From NCBI RefSeq assembly GCF_016741935.1, contig NZ_JAERRG010000002.1, positions 434,001 through 498,000 on the forward strand: 64,000 bases of DNA, written 5' to 3'. How positions within the stretch are numbered: the stretch's first letter is position 1; each line of letters opens with the position of its first letter. The DNA comes from Streptomyces endocoffeicus (lineage in GTDB: Bacteria; Actinomycetota; Actinomycetes; Streptomycetales; Streptomycetaceae). Shown piece by piece: positions 44,881-54,298 of this stretch. The notes below the pieces were generated by a model. The model made no database searches, had not been told where the DNA came from, and worked only from the letters and a program-made list of their open reading frames with translations. A program made the translations under genes and the position numbers.

Positions 44881-44914
44881 GTCGTACGCGCCCTGTGGCC
44901 GCTTTACGGGCGGT

Positions 44915-45757
44915 TCAGGCGGGCTTGCGGGTGTCCTGGTAGATGCCCGCGGTCACCTTGGCGAAGGACTCCATGTCGGCGTCGGACACCGAGGTGTTCT
45001 CCGCGTTGACGTCGAGCACCATCGCCGCGTCCGTCTCCTCGGCCCAGACGCAGGCCGGGGCGTAGATCCGGTCGTAGAGCTTGACCACCTCGCACTCCAC
45101 CGACGGGCCGTCAGCGCCCTTCGGCTGGAACCGCTTGCGCTTCCGCTCCACCGTGGGCGAGCCGTCGCCGCCCGCGAAGCCCTTGAACATCTCGTCGCGG
45201 ACCGTGTCCGGGTCGCTGATGTCGCCGTACATCCCGGAGAAGGCGAGCCCCGAATTGTCGTCGTCCGACCGCTTGTACTGGGCCAGGACCGAGGTCGCGC
45301 CCTCGGGCATGCCGCCCTGCACGCTGGTGCCCTCGTTGTCGAGGTCGTCCGTGCCCTTGTCCAGCGTGTAGCTGCCGTCGGCGAGCGTCTTGGGGGTGAC
45401 CAGCTTCATCGCCTTCGGGTCGTCGTCGCCACCGGTCAGCACCACGGCGCCGGTGACGATCGCGCCCGCCACCACGAGCCCGGCCACCGTCACCGCGATG
45501 ATCTTGGTGCGGTTGCCGCCCCCGCCGGCCGCGGGCGGCGCGGGGTAGGGCGGCTGGCCGTAGGGACCCGCCTGCTGCGGGTAGCCGTAGCCCTGCGGGG
45601 GCTGCGCCTGCGGATAGCCGTACCCCGGCGCCTGCGCGTACGGGTTGGGCTCCGCGGGCTGCTGCTGCCCCCCGCCGTACGGATTGGGCTGGGTGCCCCC
45701 GTACGGGCTGGGCCCGCCGCCGTAGGGCCCCGGCGGCGGTGGCTGGTTGTGGCTCAT
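44915..45757 (-). CDS. Pro/Gly/Tyr-rich single-pass membrane protein, paralogue 1
   Basis: A 280-residue protein of unknown function. The N-terminal 80 residues are a low-complexity Pro/Gly/Tyr/Gln region with repeated PNPYGGGQ and YGYPQ units. One membrane helix follows (KIIAVTVAGLVVAGAIVTGAVVL, about 85-107). The C-terminal extracytoplasmic domain of about 170 residues contains FSGMYGDISDPDTVRDEMF and a Cys pair (VECEVV and APACVW). This matches the layout of the next two genes, with the conserved Gly-x-W/Y-Gly-(D/E)-(I/V) block. No enzyme motif is seen. The ATG at 45757 (MSHNQPPPPGP) is used. Confidence 0.82.
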   Translation of the reverse strand: MSHNQPPPPGPYGGGPSPYGGTQPNPYGGGQQQPAEPNPYAQAPGYGYPQAQPPQGYGYPQQAGPYGQPPYPAPPAAGGGGNRTKIIAVTVAGLVVAGAIVTGAVVLTGGDDDPKAMKLVTPKTLADGSYTLDKGTDDLDNEGTSVQGGMPEGATSVLAQYKRSDDDNSGLAFSGMYGDISDPDTVRDEMFKGFAGGDGSPTVERKRKRFQPKGADGPSVECEVVKLYDRIYAPACVWAEETDAAMVLDVNAENTSVSDADMESFAKVTAGIYQDTRKPA

Positions 45758-45815
45758 GGCTGTGGGGGTCCCCCTCCGGATCGGCTGTGGCCTGTGAACT
45801 GCGCGGCCCGCTCGG

Positions 45816-46811
45816 CTACTTGATCTCCACGCGCGCGTCGTTGCGGACCTTCGCGGTGATCTCACCGGCCTCGTCGAGCGACATGCTCTTGCCGGACAGC
45901 GCCGCGGCCGCGTCGGAGACGACCACATAGGCCACCGTGCTGTTGTCGCCCCACATGCAGATCGGGATCGAGAAGCCCTTGGTGGGTATGCCGCTGGAGC
46001 CGGAGTCCCCGGTCGGGGTGAACTTGGTGTTCTGGCACTTCATCACGGCGTTCTCGAAGCCGCTGGGCGTCACCGACTCCGGGCTGCCCACGAGCTCGGC
46101 CTTCATCCCGCCACTGGTGGAGGGGTCCTTCTCGGCCTCTTGCGCGATCTTCGAGAAGGCGCCGTCGACGACCGCCTCGGGGTCCTTCACCTCGCCCCAG
46201 ACGCCATTGAGCTGCAGCTGCTTGGCGCTCATGCCCTCGCCGGACTTGTACTCCGCGCTCTCGGTCTTGGGGTCGGTGACGCCGAACTTCTTGAAGTCGT
46301 CCGCGTCCGAGGAGGTGAGCCCGCCCCCGCCGGAGGAGCTCTTGGTGTAGTCGCCGGCCACCGTCGCGGGGGTGGTGAGCTTGTACCGCTTGCCGTCGTC
46401 GGCGACCTTACCGCCGCCACCGCTGTCGTCTCCGCCCTTGAACACCAGGACACCGCCGACGACCGCGGCCACCACGACCACCGCGCCGATCGCGATCGCC
46501 AGGCCCTTCTTGTTGCCGCCGCCCTGGCCCGGTCCCGGCTGGTACGGGCCCGGCATGCCCGGCTGGCCGTACGGCTGCTGCTGCTGGGCGTACGGGTTCG
46601 GCTGCTGGCCGTAGGGGCCCGGCTGGCCCTGCGGCGGCTGCCCGGGGTAGCCGTAGCCCTGCTGGGGCGGCTGCTGCGGCTGTCCGTAGGGACCCGGCTG
46701 ACCCGGCTGCTGCGGGTAGCCGTAGCCGGGCTGGCCGGCCGCTCCACCCTGTCCGTAGGGACCCGGCTGTTGGGGCTGCTGGCCGTAAGGGCCCGGCTGG
46801 TTGTAGCTCAT
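45816..46811 (-). CDS. Pro/Gly/Tyr-rich single-pass membrane protein, paralogue 2
   Basis: A 331-residue protein with the same three-part plan as its neighbours. The N-terminal 100 residues are Gln/Pro/Gly/Tyr repeats (PGPYGQ units), next comes a membrane helix (GLAIAIGAVVVVAAVVGGVL, about 103-122), then an external domain. The domain has TTPATVAGDY, LNGVWGEVKDPEAVVDGAF and a Cys pair (VMKCQN and IPICMWGD). It ends with GEITAKVRNDARVEIK, close to the ending of paralogue 3. The ATG at 46811 begins MSYNQPGPYGQ. The function is unknown; a cell-envelope role is plausible because the domain faces outward. Confidence 0.82.
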   Translation of the reverse strand: MSYNQPGPYGQQPQQPGPYGQGGAAGQPGYGYPQQPGQPGPYGQPQQPPQQGYGYPGQPPQGQPGPYGQQPNPYAQQQQPYGQPGMPGPYQPGPGQGGGNKKGLAIAIGAVVVVAAVVGGVLVFKGGDDSGGGGKVADDGKRYKLTTPATVAGDYTKSSSGGGGLTSSDADDFKKFGVTDPKTESAEYKSGEGMSAKQLQLNGVWGEVKDPEAVVDGAFSKIAQEAEKDPSTSGGMKAELVGSPESVTPSGFENAVMKCQNTKFTPTGDSGSSGIPTKGFSIPICMWGDNSTVAYVVVSDAAAALSGKSMSLDEAGEITAKVRNDARVEIK

Positions 46812-46862
46812 CTGTATCCCTCGTTAGAAATCGTGCTGTTGTGTCGCTCCGCGCCGGCCGCG

Positions 46863-47801
46863 CTAGCCGTCGATCCCGACGCGCGCGTCCTTGCGCACCT
46901 TGGCCGTGATGCCGGCGGCGTCCTCAAGGGACATGCCACCACCGAGCACCGCCGCCGCCGGATCCGCCATGACCGTGACGCCCAGGGTGTCCTTGTCGCC
47001 CCAGACGCACGCGGGGGCCTCCATGGATCCCTGATCCGAGGTGAACTTCATGGACTGGCACTTCAGGACGTCCCCGTCGAAACCGTCCGGCGAGAACGTC
47101 CGGGGGCTGCCCTTGGCCTGCGCGGTGCCGTTGTCCTGCAGCGTCTTGACGATGACCGCCAGTGCGAGGTCCGCGCCCCGCTCCGGGTCGGTCACCTCGC
47201 CCCAGACGCCGGTGAACTTCAGCATCTCCTTACCGGAGGTCTGGTAGTCGGCCGCCACCAGATGCGGGTCCTTGACGACCGGCACCTGCTGGAGGTCCTT
47301 CCGGCCCGCCGCGGACAGATCGCTGTCGTCCGTGCCCGAGCCCTGGCGCTCGTAGTCCGAGGCCACGGTCTCGGGCGTGGTCAGCTTGTACGGGCCGTCG
47401 CTGCCGCCGCCGAACAGCGCGAACGCCCCCACCCCCAGCGCCGCCACGACCACCACGGCGCCGATCGCGAGACCCACCTTCCTGCCCTTACCGTTGCCAC
47501 CGGCCGCCGGCCCCGGGGGCGGCGGGGCCTGGGGCCCGCCGTAGTAGCCCGGACCCTGCTGGGGCGCGGGGCCCTGCTGGGGCGGCTGCGGCGGCTGACC
47601 GTAAGGGTTCGCGGGCTGAGGATGGCCATAGCCGCCGCCGGACCCGCCGTACGGGCCCGGCTGGCCGTAGCCGCCCTGCGGCGGCTGTCCGTAGCCCGGC
47701 GTCTGCGCGTACGGATTGGGCACGGGAGGCTGACCGGCGCCGTACGGCCCTGGCTGGCCCCCATAGGGGCCGGGCTGCGGCGGCGGCTGCTGATGGCTCA
47801 T
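46863..47801 (-). CDS. Pro/Gly/Tyr-rich single-pass membrane protein, paralogue 3
   Basis: A 312-residue protein. The N-terminal 105 residues are low-complexity (GPYGGQPGPYG, NPYAQTPGYGQ). The membrane helix is VGLAIGAVVVVAALGVGAFAL (about 109-129). The external domain has TTPETVASDYERQ, FTGVWGEVTDPERGADLAL and a Cys pair (VLKCQS and APACVWGD), ending AGITAKVRKDARVGIDG. Similarity to paralogue 2 is high across the external domain. The ATG at 47801 has TAAGGAGAGG upstream, the best ribosome-binding site of the three, so this is probably the first gene of the cluster. The function is unknown. Confidence 0.82.
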   Translation of the reverse strand: MSHQQPPPQPGPYGGQPGPYGAGQPPVPNPYAQTPGYGQPPQGGYGQPGPYGGSGGGYGHPQPANPYGQPPQPPQQGPAPQQGPGYYGGPQAPPPPGPAAGGNGKGRKVGLAIGAVVVVAALGVGAFALFGGGSDGPYKLTTPETVASDYERQGSGTDDSDLSAAGRKDLQQVPVVKDPHLVAADYQTSGKEMLKFTGVWGEVTDPERGADLALAVIVKTLQDNGTAQAKGSPRTFSPDGFDGDVLKCQSMKFTSDQGSMEAPACVWGDKDTLGVTVMADPAAAVLGGGMSLEDAAGITAKVRKDARVGIDG

Positions 47802-47907
47802 GTGCCTCTCCTTATGCGCATGACAGGTACCAAACATCCTTCCCGACGGCCCTGAGCGCCTCGGCGCCGGGGCCACAACGGGTTCGTAACGGAAGGCCGC
47901 CGCCCTT

Positions 47908-47913
47908 TAGACT
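47908..47913 (+). promoter_or_regulatory. Candidate -10 element for a leaderless valS transcript
   Basis: TAGACT ends six bases before the GTG start at 47920, with no Shine-Dalgarno between. This spacing would start transcription at or next to the GTG. folC shows the same element (52351-52356) seven bases before its GTG. Evidence is sequence spacing only. Confidence 0.5.
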
Positions 47914-47919
47914 GCGGGC

Positions 47920-50553
47920 GTGACCGAGAACTCTTCGCAGCGCCCCACGAGCGGGCCGAACAGCCACCCCGAACTGCCGACCCAGTACGCGCCGGCCGAT
48001 GTAGAGGGGCCGCTGTACGAGCGCTGGGTAGAGCGCGGTTACTTCGAGGCGGACGCGAAGAGCGACAAAGAGCCCTACACCATCGTCATCCCGCCCCCCA
48101 ATGTGACCGGCTCGCTCCACCTCGGCCATGCCTTCGAGCACACGATCATCGATGCGCTCACCCGGCGCAAGCGAATGCAGGGCTTTGAGACGCTCTGGCA
48201 GCCGGGGATGGATCACGCCGGTATCGCCACGCAGAACGTGGTCGAGCGAGAGCTGGCCAAGGAGGGCGTCTCCCGCCACGACCTGGGCCGCGAGGCGTTC
48301 GTCGAGCGGGTCTGGCAGTGGAAGAGCGAGTCCGGCGGGCAGATCTCCGGCCAGATGCGGCGCCTGGGCGACGGCGTGGCCTGGAACCGCGAGCGCTTCA
48401 CCATGGACGAGGGGCTCTCCAAGGCCGTCCAGACGATCTTCAAGCGGCTGTACGAGGACGAGCTGATCTACCGCGCCGAGCGCATCATCAACTGGTGCCC
48501 GCGCTGTCTTACGGCCATCTCGGACATCGAGGTGGAGTACGACGACGATGACGGCGAGCTCGTCTCGATCCGGTACGGCGAGGGCGACGCTTCCATTGTC
48601 GTGGCCACCACGCGGGCCGAGACGATGCTGGGCGACACCGCGGTCGCCGTCCACCCCGACGACGAGCGCTACCGCCATCTGGTCGGCACCGAGATCGAGC
48701 TGCCGCTGACCGGCCGCCGGATCCCGGTCGTCGCCGACGAGCACGTCGACCCCGAGTTCGGCACCGGCGCGGTCAAGGTCACCCCGGCCCACGACCCGAA
48801 CGACTTCGAGATCGGGCAGCGGCACGGCCTGCCGAACCTGACCGTCATGGACGAGCACGCGATCATCACCGCCCACGGCCCCTTCCAGGGCCTGGACCGG
48901 CTGGAGGCGCGCAGCGCCGTCGTCGGCGCCCTGCGCGCCGAGGGCCGGATCGTGGCCGAGAAGCGCCCGTACACCCACTCCGTGGGCCACTGCTCGCGCT
49001 GCAAGACCACCATCGAGCCGCGGCTGTCCATGCAGTGGTGGGTCAAGGTCGGCCCACTGGCCAAGGCCGCGGGCGACGCGGTCCGCGACGGCCGGGTGAA
49101 GATCCACCCCGAGGACATGTCGAAGCGCTACTTCGACTGGGTCGACAACCTCCACGACTGGTGCATCTCGCGCCAGCTGTGGTGGGGCCACCGGATCCCG
49201 GTCTGGTACGGGCCGAACGGCGAGGTCGTCTGCGTCGGACCGGACGAGCGGCCGCCGAGCGGCGAAGGCTGGCACCAGGACAACGACGTCCTGGACACCT
49301 GGTTCTCCTCCGGCCTGTGGCCGTTCTCCACGCTCGGCTGGCCCGAGCGGACCGAGAGCATGGAGAAGTTCTATCCGAACTCGGTCCTGGTCACCGGCTA
49401 CGACATCCTCTTCTTCTGGGTCGCCCGGATGATGATGTTCGGCCTGTACGCCATGGACGGCACCCCGCCGTTCCACACCATCGCGCTGCACGGCATGGTC
49501 CGTGACCAGTTCGGCAAGAAGATGTCCAAGTCCTTTGGAAACGCGGTCAATCCCCTGGACTGGATGGACACCTATGGATCGGACGCGGTCCGCTTCACCC
49601 TGGCCCGCGGCGCCAACCCCGGCGTGGATGTCCCGATCGGCGAGGACTGGGTCCAGGCGTCCCGCAACTTCGCCAACAAGATCTGGAACGCGACCCGCTT
49701 CGCGCTGATGAACGGCGCCACGGTCGAGGGCGAACTGCCCGCCCCCGAGCGGCTGTCCGCCACCGACCGCTGGATCCTGTCCCGGCTGAACGCGGTGGTC
49801 GCCGAGGTCGACGCGTACTACGAGGACTACCAGTTCGCCAAGCTCTCCGACGTCCTCTACCACTTCGCGTGGGACGAGGTCTTCGACTGGTACGTCGAGC
49901 TGTCCAAGACCACCTTCGCCAAGGGCGGCGCGGAGGCCGACGCCGCGCGGCGCGTCCTCGGCGAGGTCCTGGACGTCACGCTGCGGCTGCTGCACCCGGT
50001 GGTCCCGTTCGTCACCGAGAAGCTGTGGACCTCGCTGACCGGTCAGGAGTCCGTCGTCATCGCGGACTGGCCGGGCGACAGCGGCTTCCGGGACGAGGCG
50101 GCCGAGCGGGAGATCGAGAACCTCCAGCAGGTGGTCACCGAGGTCCGCCGGTTCCGCGCCGACCAGGGCCTCCAGCCCGGTCAGCGGGTCCCGGCCCGGC
50201 TGGAGCTGTCCGGCACCTCGCTGGCCGCCCACGAGGACGCGATGCGCTCCCTGCTGCGCCTCCAGCCGGCCGGTGAGGACTTCACGGCCACCGCCTCGCT
50301 GCCGGTGGCGGGCGCGACCGTGGCCCTGGACCTGTCCGGCGCGATCGACGTCGAGGCCGAGCGCAAGCGGCTGGCCAAGGACCTCGCCGCGGCCGAGAAG
50401 GACAAGGCGCAGACGACCGCGAAGCTGTCCAACGAGGGCTTCCTGGCCAAGGCCCCCGACCATGTCGTGGAGAAGATCCGCACCCGGCAGGCGACCGCCG
50501 ATGCCGATATCGCCCGGATCACCGCCCAGTTGGCGGCCCTCCCCAAGGGCTGA
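47920..50553 (+). CDS. valS: Valyl-tRNA synthetase
   Basis: An 877-residue class I aminoacyl-tRNA synthetase that charges tRNA-Val. The HIGH-type motif lies in [13 protein letters not shown] (59-71) and the KMSKS motif in [10 protein letters not shown] near residue 531. The CP1 editing domain is between, with [15 protein letters not shown], and a C-terminal coiled coil ([18 protein letters not shown]) completes the ValRS layout. Length is normal. The start GTG at 47920 gives [12 protein letters not shown]; upstream lies a candidate leaderless promoter rather than a ribosome-binding site. It is divergent from the membrane paralogue cluster. Confidence 0.96.
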   Translation: MTENSSQRPTSGPNSHPELPTQYAPADVEGPLYERWVERGYFEADAKSDKEPYTIVIPPPNVTGSLHLGHAFEHTIIDALTRRKRMQGFETLWQPGMDHAGIATQNVVERELAKEGVSRHDLGREAFVERVWQWKSESGGQISGQMRRLGDGVAWNRERFTMDEGLSKAVQTIFKRLYEDELIYRAERIINWCPRCLTAISDIEVEYDDDDGELVSIRYGEGDASIVVATTRAETMLGDTAVAVHPDDERYRHLVGTEIELPLTGRRIPVVADEHVDPEFGTGAVKVTPAHDPNDFEIGQRHGLPNLTVMDEHAIITAHGPFQGLDRLEARSAVVGALRAEGRIVAEKRPYTHSVGHCSRCKTTIEPRLSMQWWVKVGPLAKAAGDAVRDGRVKIHPEDMSKRYFDWVDNLHDWCISRQLWWGHRIPVWYGPNGEVVCVGPDERPPSGEGWHQDNDVLDTWFSSGLWPFSTLGWPERTESMEKFYPNSVLVTGYDILFFWVARMMMFGLYAMDGTPPFHTIALHGMVRDQFGKKMSKSFGNAVNPLDWMDTYGSDAVRFTLARGANPGVDVPIGEDWVQASRNFANKIWNATRFALMNGATVEGELPAPERLSATDRWILSRLNAVVAEVDAYYEDYQFAKLSDVLYHFAWDEVFDWYVELSKTTFAKGGAEADAARRVLGEVLDVTLRLLHPVVPFVTEKLWTSLTGQESVVIADWPGDSGFRDEAAEREIENLQQVVTEVRRFRADQGLQPGQRVPARLELSGTSLAAHEDAMRSLLRLQPAGEDFTATASLPVAGATVALDLSGAIDVEAERKRLAKDLAAAEKDKAQTTAKLSNEGFLAKAPDHVVEKIRTRQATADADIARITAQLAALPKG

Positions 50554-50579
50554 CCACCGAGGGGTACCGATCGCACCAC

Positions 50580-50610
50580 AGCGCCTCCGCCGGAATCCGG
50601 CGGAGGCGCT
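50580..50610 (+). terminator. Terminator hairpin after valS
   Basis: AGCGCCTCCGCCGGA (50580-50594) is complementary to TCCGGCGGAGGCGCT (50596-50610). The practical loop is GGAATCC. It ends 57 bases beyond the valS stop. Confidence 0.8.
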
Positions 50611-50632
50611 TGTGCGTGAGGTGTGTGCGATG

Positions 50633-50755
50633 CGCCACAGACGCCCGGGAGGATGTGCCACAGAGGCCCAGGAGGATGTGCACAGACGCCCGGGAGAAGC
50701 CTCACAGGCCCCCCGGAGAAGCCCCACAGACGCCCCACAGACACCACACAGCAAT
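50633..50755. repeat. Imperfect tandem repeats, CACAGACGCCCGGGAGGATGTGC-like
   Basis: About five degenerate units share a CACAGnCGCCC(GG) start and a GGGAGGATGTG or GGAGAAGCC end. They lie between the valS terminator and the penicillin-binding protein gene. They are continuous with an open frame, but the encoded residues have no similarity to the protein that follows. No gene is called in them. Confidence 0.65.
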
Positions 50756-50826
50756 GCCCCACCGGGAACCAAACACTGCCTTCAGGGAGTTATCCGGCCG
50801 TACGTCCCGGAAGGAGCTCCCCCTCC

Positions 50827-52287
50827 ATGAACAAGCCGCTGAGAAGGGCATCGGTGTTCTCGCTGCTGCTCGTGCTGGCCCTGCTCGCCTGGGTCACCTA
50901 TGTGCAGTTGGCGAGAGGCGACAGCCTCCGGGAGAACCCGCGCAACGCCCGGGTGGCCATCTCCGAGTACGCCGGGCCGCTGGGCGACATCACCGCCGGC
51001 GGCAAGCCGGTCACCGGCTCGGCCGCCACCAAGGGCGACCTGAAGTACAAGCGGACCTACACGGACGGGAAGCTCTGGGCGCCGGTCACCGGCTACGCCT
51101 CCCAGTCCTACGGCAGCACTCAGCTGGAGGCCCTGGAGCGGCAGGTGCTCGACGGCTCCGACAGCCGGCTGAAGAACCCGCTCGAGGCGGTGACGCGGGA
51201 GCGGTCCAAGCCCGGCGACGTGGTCACCACGATCAACCCGGCCGTGCAGAAGGCCGCCTACGAGGGACTGGGGAACAAGACCGGCGCGGCCGTGGCGCTC
51301 GACCCCACCACCGGCGCCGTCCTGGGCCTGGCCAGCACCCCCTCGTACGACCCGGGCACCTTCGCGGGCACCTCCACGGCGGACCAGAAGGCGTGGACCG
51401 CGCTCCAGAAGGACGACAAGCAGCCGATGCTGAACCGCGCGCTGCGCCAGACGTACCCGCCGGGCTCCACCTTCAAGGTGCTGGTCGCCGCCGCGGCGCT
51501 GGAGAACGGGCTGTACTCGTCGGTGGACGAGCAGACCAAGAGCCCGGATCCGTACCGGCTGCCGGGCACGGTCACCGACATGCACAACGAGAACAGGTCG
51601 GCGCCCTGCAAGAACGCGAACATACGCACCGCCCTCCAGTACTCGTGCAACACGGTCTTCGCGAAGATGGCCGTGGACCTCGGCCAGTCCAAGGTGGCGG
51701 CGGAGGCCAAGAAGCTGGGCTTCGACGATGCGAAGCTGGACATCCCGGTGCGCGCCGCGAAGAGCACCTACCCGAGCGGGATGAACGACTCGCAGACGGC
51801 CCTGACCGGTATGGGGCAGTTCGATGTGACGGCCACTCCGCTGCAGATGGCGATGGTCTCCTCGGCCATCGCGAACGACGGCAAGCTGATGACCCCGTAC
51901 GAGATCGACCGCACCACGGACGGCAGCGCGTCCGCCCTGGACCGGGGCTCGGCCAAGACCTACAGCCAGGCGATGTCCAAGCACACCGCGTCCGAGCTGC
52001 AGTCCGCGATGCGGACGGTCGTGGACCAGGGCACCGGGACCAACGCCAAGATCCCCGGCGTGACGGTGGGCGGCAAGACCGGCACCGCCCAGCACGGTGA
52101 GAACAACAGCGCCAATCCGTACGCGTGGTTCATCAGTTACGCGGACGCCGGCGGCGGCCACAAGGTCGCGGTCGCGGTGGTGGTCGAGGACAGCGACGCG
52201 GCCCGCGCCGACATCTCCGGCGGCGGTCTGGCGGGGCCGATCGCCAAGTCGATGATGAAGGCGGCACTGGCCGATACCGGGTCGTGA
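50827..52287 (+). CDS. Class B penicillin-binding protein (D,D-transpeptidase)
   Basis: A 486-residue bitopic peptidoglycan transpeptidase. A short cytoplasmic N-terminus and one membrane helix (ASVFSLLLVLALLAWVTYV, 8-26) precede a PBP dimerisation region. The transpeptidase domain has SxxK at Ser214 (PPGSTFKV), SxN at 273-275 (YSCNTVF) and KTG at 417-419 (GGKTGTA), all intact. It resembles the PbpA/FtsI-like PBPs of actinobacteria, shorter than the PBP2 at 57852. The ATG at 50827 has AGGAG upstream; the open frame to 50623 runs through repeats. Its position between valS and folC is not the order I recall in S. coelicolor, suggesting an insertion. Confidence 0.9.
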   Translation: MNKPLRRASVFSLLLVLALLAWVTYVQLARGDSLRENPRNARVAISEYAGPLGDITAGGKPVTGSAATKGDLKYKRTYTDGKLWAPVTGYASQSYGSTQLEALERQVLDGSDSRLKNPLEAVTRERSKPGDVVTTINPAVQKAAYEGLGNKTGAAVALDPTTGAVLGLASTPSYDPGTFAGTSTADQKAWTALQKDDKQPMLNRALRQTYPPGSTFKVLVAAAALENGLYSSVDEQTKSPDPYRLPGTVTDMHNENRSAPCKNANIRTALQYSCNTVFAKMAVDLGQSKVAAEAKKLGFDDAKLDIPVRAAKSTYPSGMNDSQTALTGMGQFDVTATPLQMAMVSSAIANDGKLMTPYEIDRTTDGSASALDRGSAKTYSQAMSKHTASELQSAMRTVVDQGTGTNAKIPGVTVGGKTGTAQHGENNSANPYAWFISYADAGGGHKVAVAVVVEDSDAARADISGGGLAGPIAKSMMKAALADTGS

Positions 52288-52350
52288 CCCTGATACCGGG
52301 TCGTGACCTGGGTGGGGATGGCGCTGGGCCGGGTTGTCACCCCTCCCTCG

Positions 52351-52356
52351 TAGACT
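52351..52356 (+). promoter_or_regulatory. Candidate -10 element for a leaderless folC transcript
   Basis: TAGACT lies seven bases before the GTG start at 52364, as at valS, with no ribosome-binding site in between. Confidence 0.5.
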
Positions 52357-52363
52357 GGTCGGC

Positions 52364-53869
52364 GTGAGCGAGGAGCGCCCCCAGAACGAGTCCGACGAGT
52401 TCGAAGAGATCGTCGGAGCCGAGACCGACCGCGACCCCGATCTGGCGGTGATCGAGGCCGGCAGCCGGACGTTGCGTGCGCAGTCCGGGCCGCCGCAGGG
52501 GGACGGCATCCCGGCCCGCCCGACCGACCCCGAGGTGGACCGCGCCCTGCGGGAGGTGGAGGGCGAGCTGGCCGGCCGCTGGCCCGAGACCAAGCTGGAC
52601 CCGTCGCTGGTGCGGATCGAGTCGCTGATGGACATCCTGGGCTCGCCGCAGCGGGCCTATCCGTCGATCCACATCACCGGTACGAACGGCAAGACCAGCA
52701 CCGCCCGCATGATCGAGTCGCTGCTGGGCGCCTTCGAGCTGCGCACCGGCCGCTACACCAGCCCCCATGTCCAGTCGATCACCGAGCGGATCAGCCTGGA
52801 CGGGGCGCCGATCCCCGCCGAGCGGTTCATCGAGACGTACCAGGACATCCAGCCGTACATCGAGATGGTCGACGCCCAGCAGGAGCACCGGCTGTCCTTC
52901 TTCGAGGTGCTCACCGGCATGGCGTACGCGGCCTTCGCGGACGCGCCGGTGGACATCGCGGTGGTCGAGGTCGGCATGGGCGGCTCCTGGGACGCCACCA
53001 ATGTGATCGACGCGGGCGTCGCGGTGATCATGCCGATCTCCCTGGACCACACCGACCGGCTCGGCACCACTCCGGAGCAGATCGCCGTCGAGAAGGCCGG
53101 CATAGTCAAGCAGGACGCCACCGTGGTGCTCGCGCAGCAGCCGGTGGAGGCCGCTTCCGTGGTGCTCAAGCGCGCGGTCGAGGTGGACGCCACGGTCGCC
53201 CGTGAGGGCATGGAGTTCGGTGTGCTGTCCCGGGAGGTGGCGGTCGGCGGTCAGCTGCTGACCCTGCGCGGCCTCGGCGGGGAGTACACCGATGTCTTCC
53301 TCCCGCTGCACGGCGCCCACCAGGCGCACAACGCGGCGATGGCGCTGGCGGCCGTGGAGGCGTTCTTCGGCGTCGGCTCCCAGCACGCCCGCCCGCTCGA
53401 CATCGACACCATCCGCTCCGCCTTCGCCTCCGTGACCTCGCCCGGCCGGATGGAGGTCGTGCGCCGCAGCCCCACCGTGGTGCTGGACGCCGCGCACAAC
53501 CCCGCGGGCGCCCAGGCCGCCGCCGCGGCGGTCACCGAGTCCTTCGACTTCAGCCGGCTGATCGGCGTGGTCGGCGCGAGTGACGGCAAGGACGTGCGCG
53601 GTGTGCTGGAAGCCTTCGAGCCGATCTTCGCCGAGGTCGTGGTGACCGGCAATTCCAGCCACCGCGCCATGGACCCGGACGAGCTGGCCGCGATCGCCGT
53701 CGAGGTCTTCGGCTCCGACCGGGTCCAGGTCGAGCCACGGCTGGACGACGCTCTGGAGGCGGCCATCACCCTGGCGGAAGAAGAGGGTGAATACGCCGGA
53801 GCGGGAGTTCTGGTGACCGGGTCGGTGATCACGGTCGGCGAGGCCCGGCTCCTCCTGGGAAAGGGCTGA
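52364..53869 (+). CDS. folC: Folylpolyglutamate synthase / dihydrofolate synthase
   Basis: A 501-residue Mur-ligase-family enzyme that adds glutamate to dihydropteroate or folates. The P-loop ITGTNGKTST is at residues 104-113, after an N-terminal extension of about 60 residues rich in Glu/Asp, usual in Streptomyces. Other motifs are FFEVLTGMAYAAF, VVEVGMGGSWDATN, SLDHTDRLG and VVLDAAHNPAG. The GTG at 52364 (VSEERPQNESDE) is chosen; the frame opens at 52334 with a weaker start. A DUF4233 membrane-protein gene follows after one base, so they are co-transcribed. Confidence 0.95.
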   Translation: MSEERPQNESDEFEEIVGAETDRDPDLAVIEAGSRTLRAQSGPPQGDGIPARPTDPEVDRALREVEGELAGRWPETKLDPSLVRIESLMDILGSPQRAYPSIHITGTNGKTSTARMIESLLGAFELRTGRYTSPHVQSITERISLDGAPIPAERFIETYQDIQPYIEMVDAQQEHRLSFFEVLTGMAYAAFADAPVDIAVVEVGMGGSWDATNVIDAGVAVIMPISLDHTDRLGTTPEQIAVEKAGIVKQDATVVLAQQPVEAASVVLKRAVEVDATVAREGMEFGVLSREVAVGGQLLTLRGLGGEYTDVFLPLHGAHQAHNAAMALAAVEAFFGVGSQHARPLDIDTIRSAFASVTSPGRMEVVRRSPTVVLDAAHNPAGAQAAAAAVTESFDFSRLIGVVGASDGKDVRGVLEAFEPIFAEVVVTGNSSHRAMDPDELAAIAVEVFGSDRVQVEPRLDDALEAAITLAEEEGEYAGAGVLVTGSVITVGEARLLLGKG

Positions 53870-53870
53870 T

Positions 53871-54224
53871 ATGCGAACGCTGTGCGCTTCCACCCTCATC
53901 GGCGAGTTCTTCGTGATCGGCTTCGCCGGGCTGGTCGCGATGAAGACGTCCGGGCTGTCCACGGGCACCGTCTGGACGGTCAGCGGAATCGCCATGGGGC
54001 TGTGTGTGCTGCTGTGCGGGCTGCTGAGCCGTCCGGGTGCGGTGCAGATCGGCTGGGCCCTGCAGATCGGCCTGGTGCTGAGCGGTTTCGTGGTGCCCAC
54101 CATGTTCTTCCTCGGGGCGGCCTTCGCCGCGCTGTGGTGGGCCTCGGTCCACTTCGGCCGCAAGGTCGACGAGGCCAAGGCGCGGTTCGCCGCGTCCTCG
54201 GCCGCCTCGCCTGACACTGCGTGA
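53871..54224 (+). CDS. DUF4233 small membrane protein
   Basis: A 117-residue membrane protein with four predicted helices. It begins MRTLCASTLIGEFFVIGFAG, the DUF4233 signature, followed by TVWTVSGIAMGLCVLLCGLL and two more hydrophobic stretches; the tail is hydrophilic. The function is unknown; the family is almost always found immediately downstream of folC in actinobacteria. The gap of one base to folC and the following ndk ribosome-binding site support a folC-DUF4233-ndk unit. Confidence 0.9.
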   Translation: MRTLCASTLIGEFFVIGFAGLVAMKTSGLSTGTVWTVSGIAMGLCVLLCGLLSRPGAVQIGWALQIGLVLSGFVVPTMFFLGAAFAALWWASVHFGRKVDEAKARFAASSAASPDTA

Positions 54225-54298
54225 TGTGGCCCTCGTTCCCCCATGTAGCCTCTGCCTCACAGCCCCGCCGCATGTCTTTTCCCAAAGGAGCCCGCACC

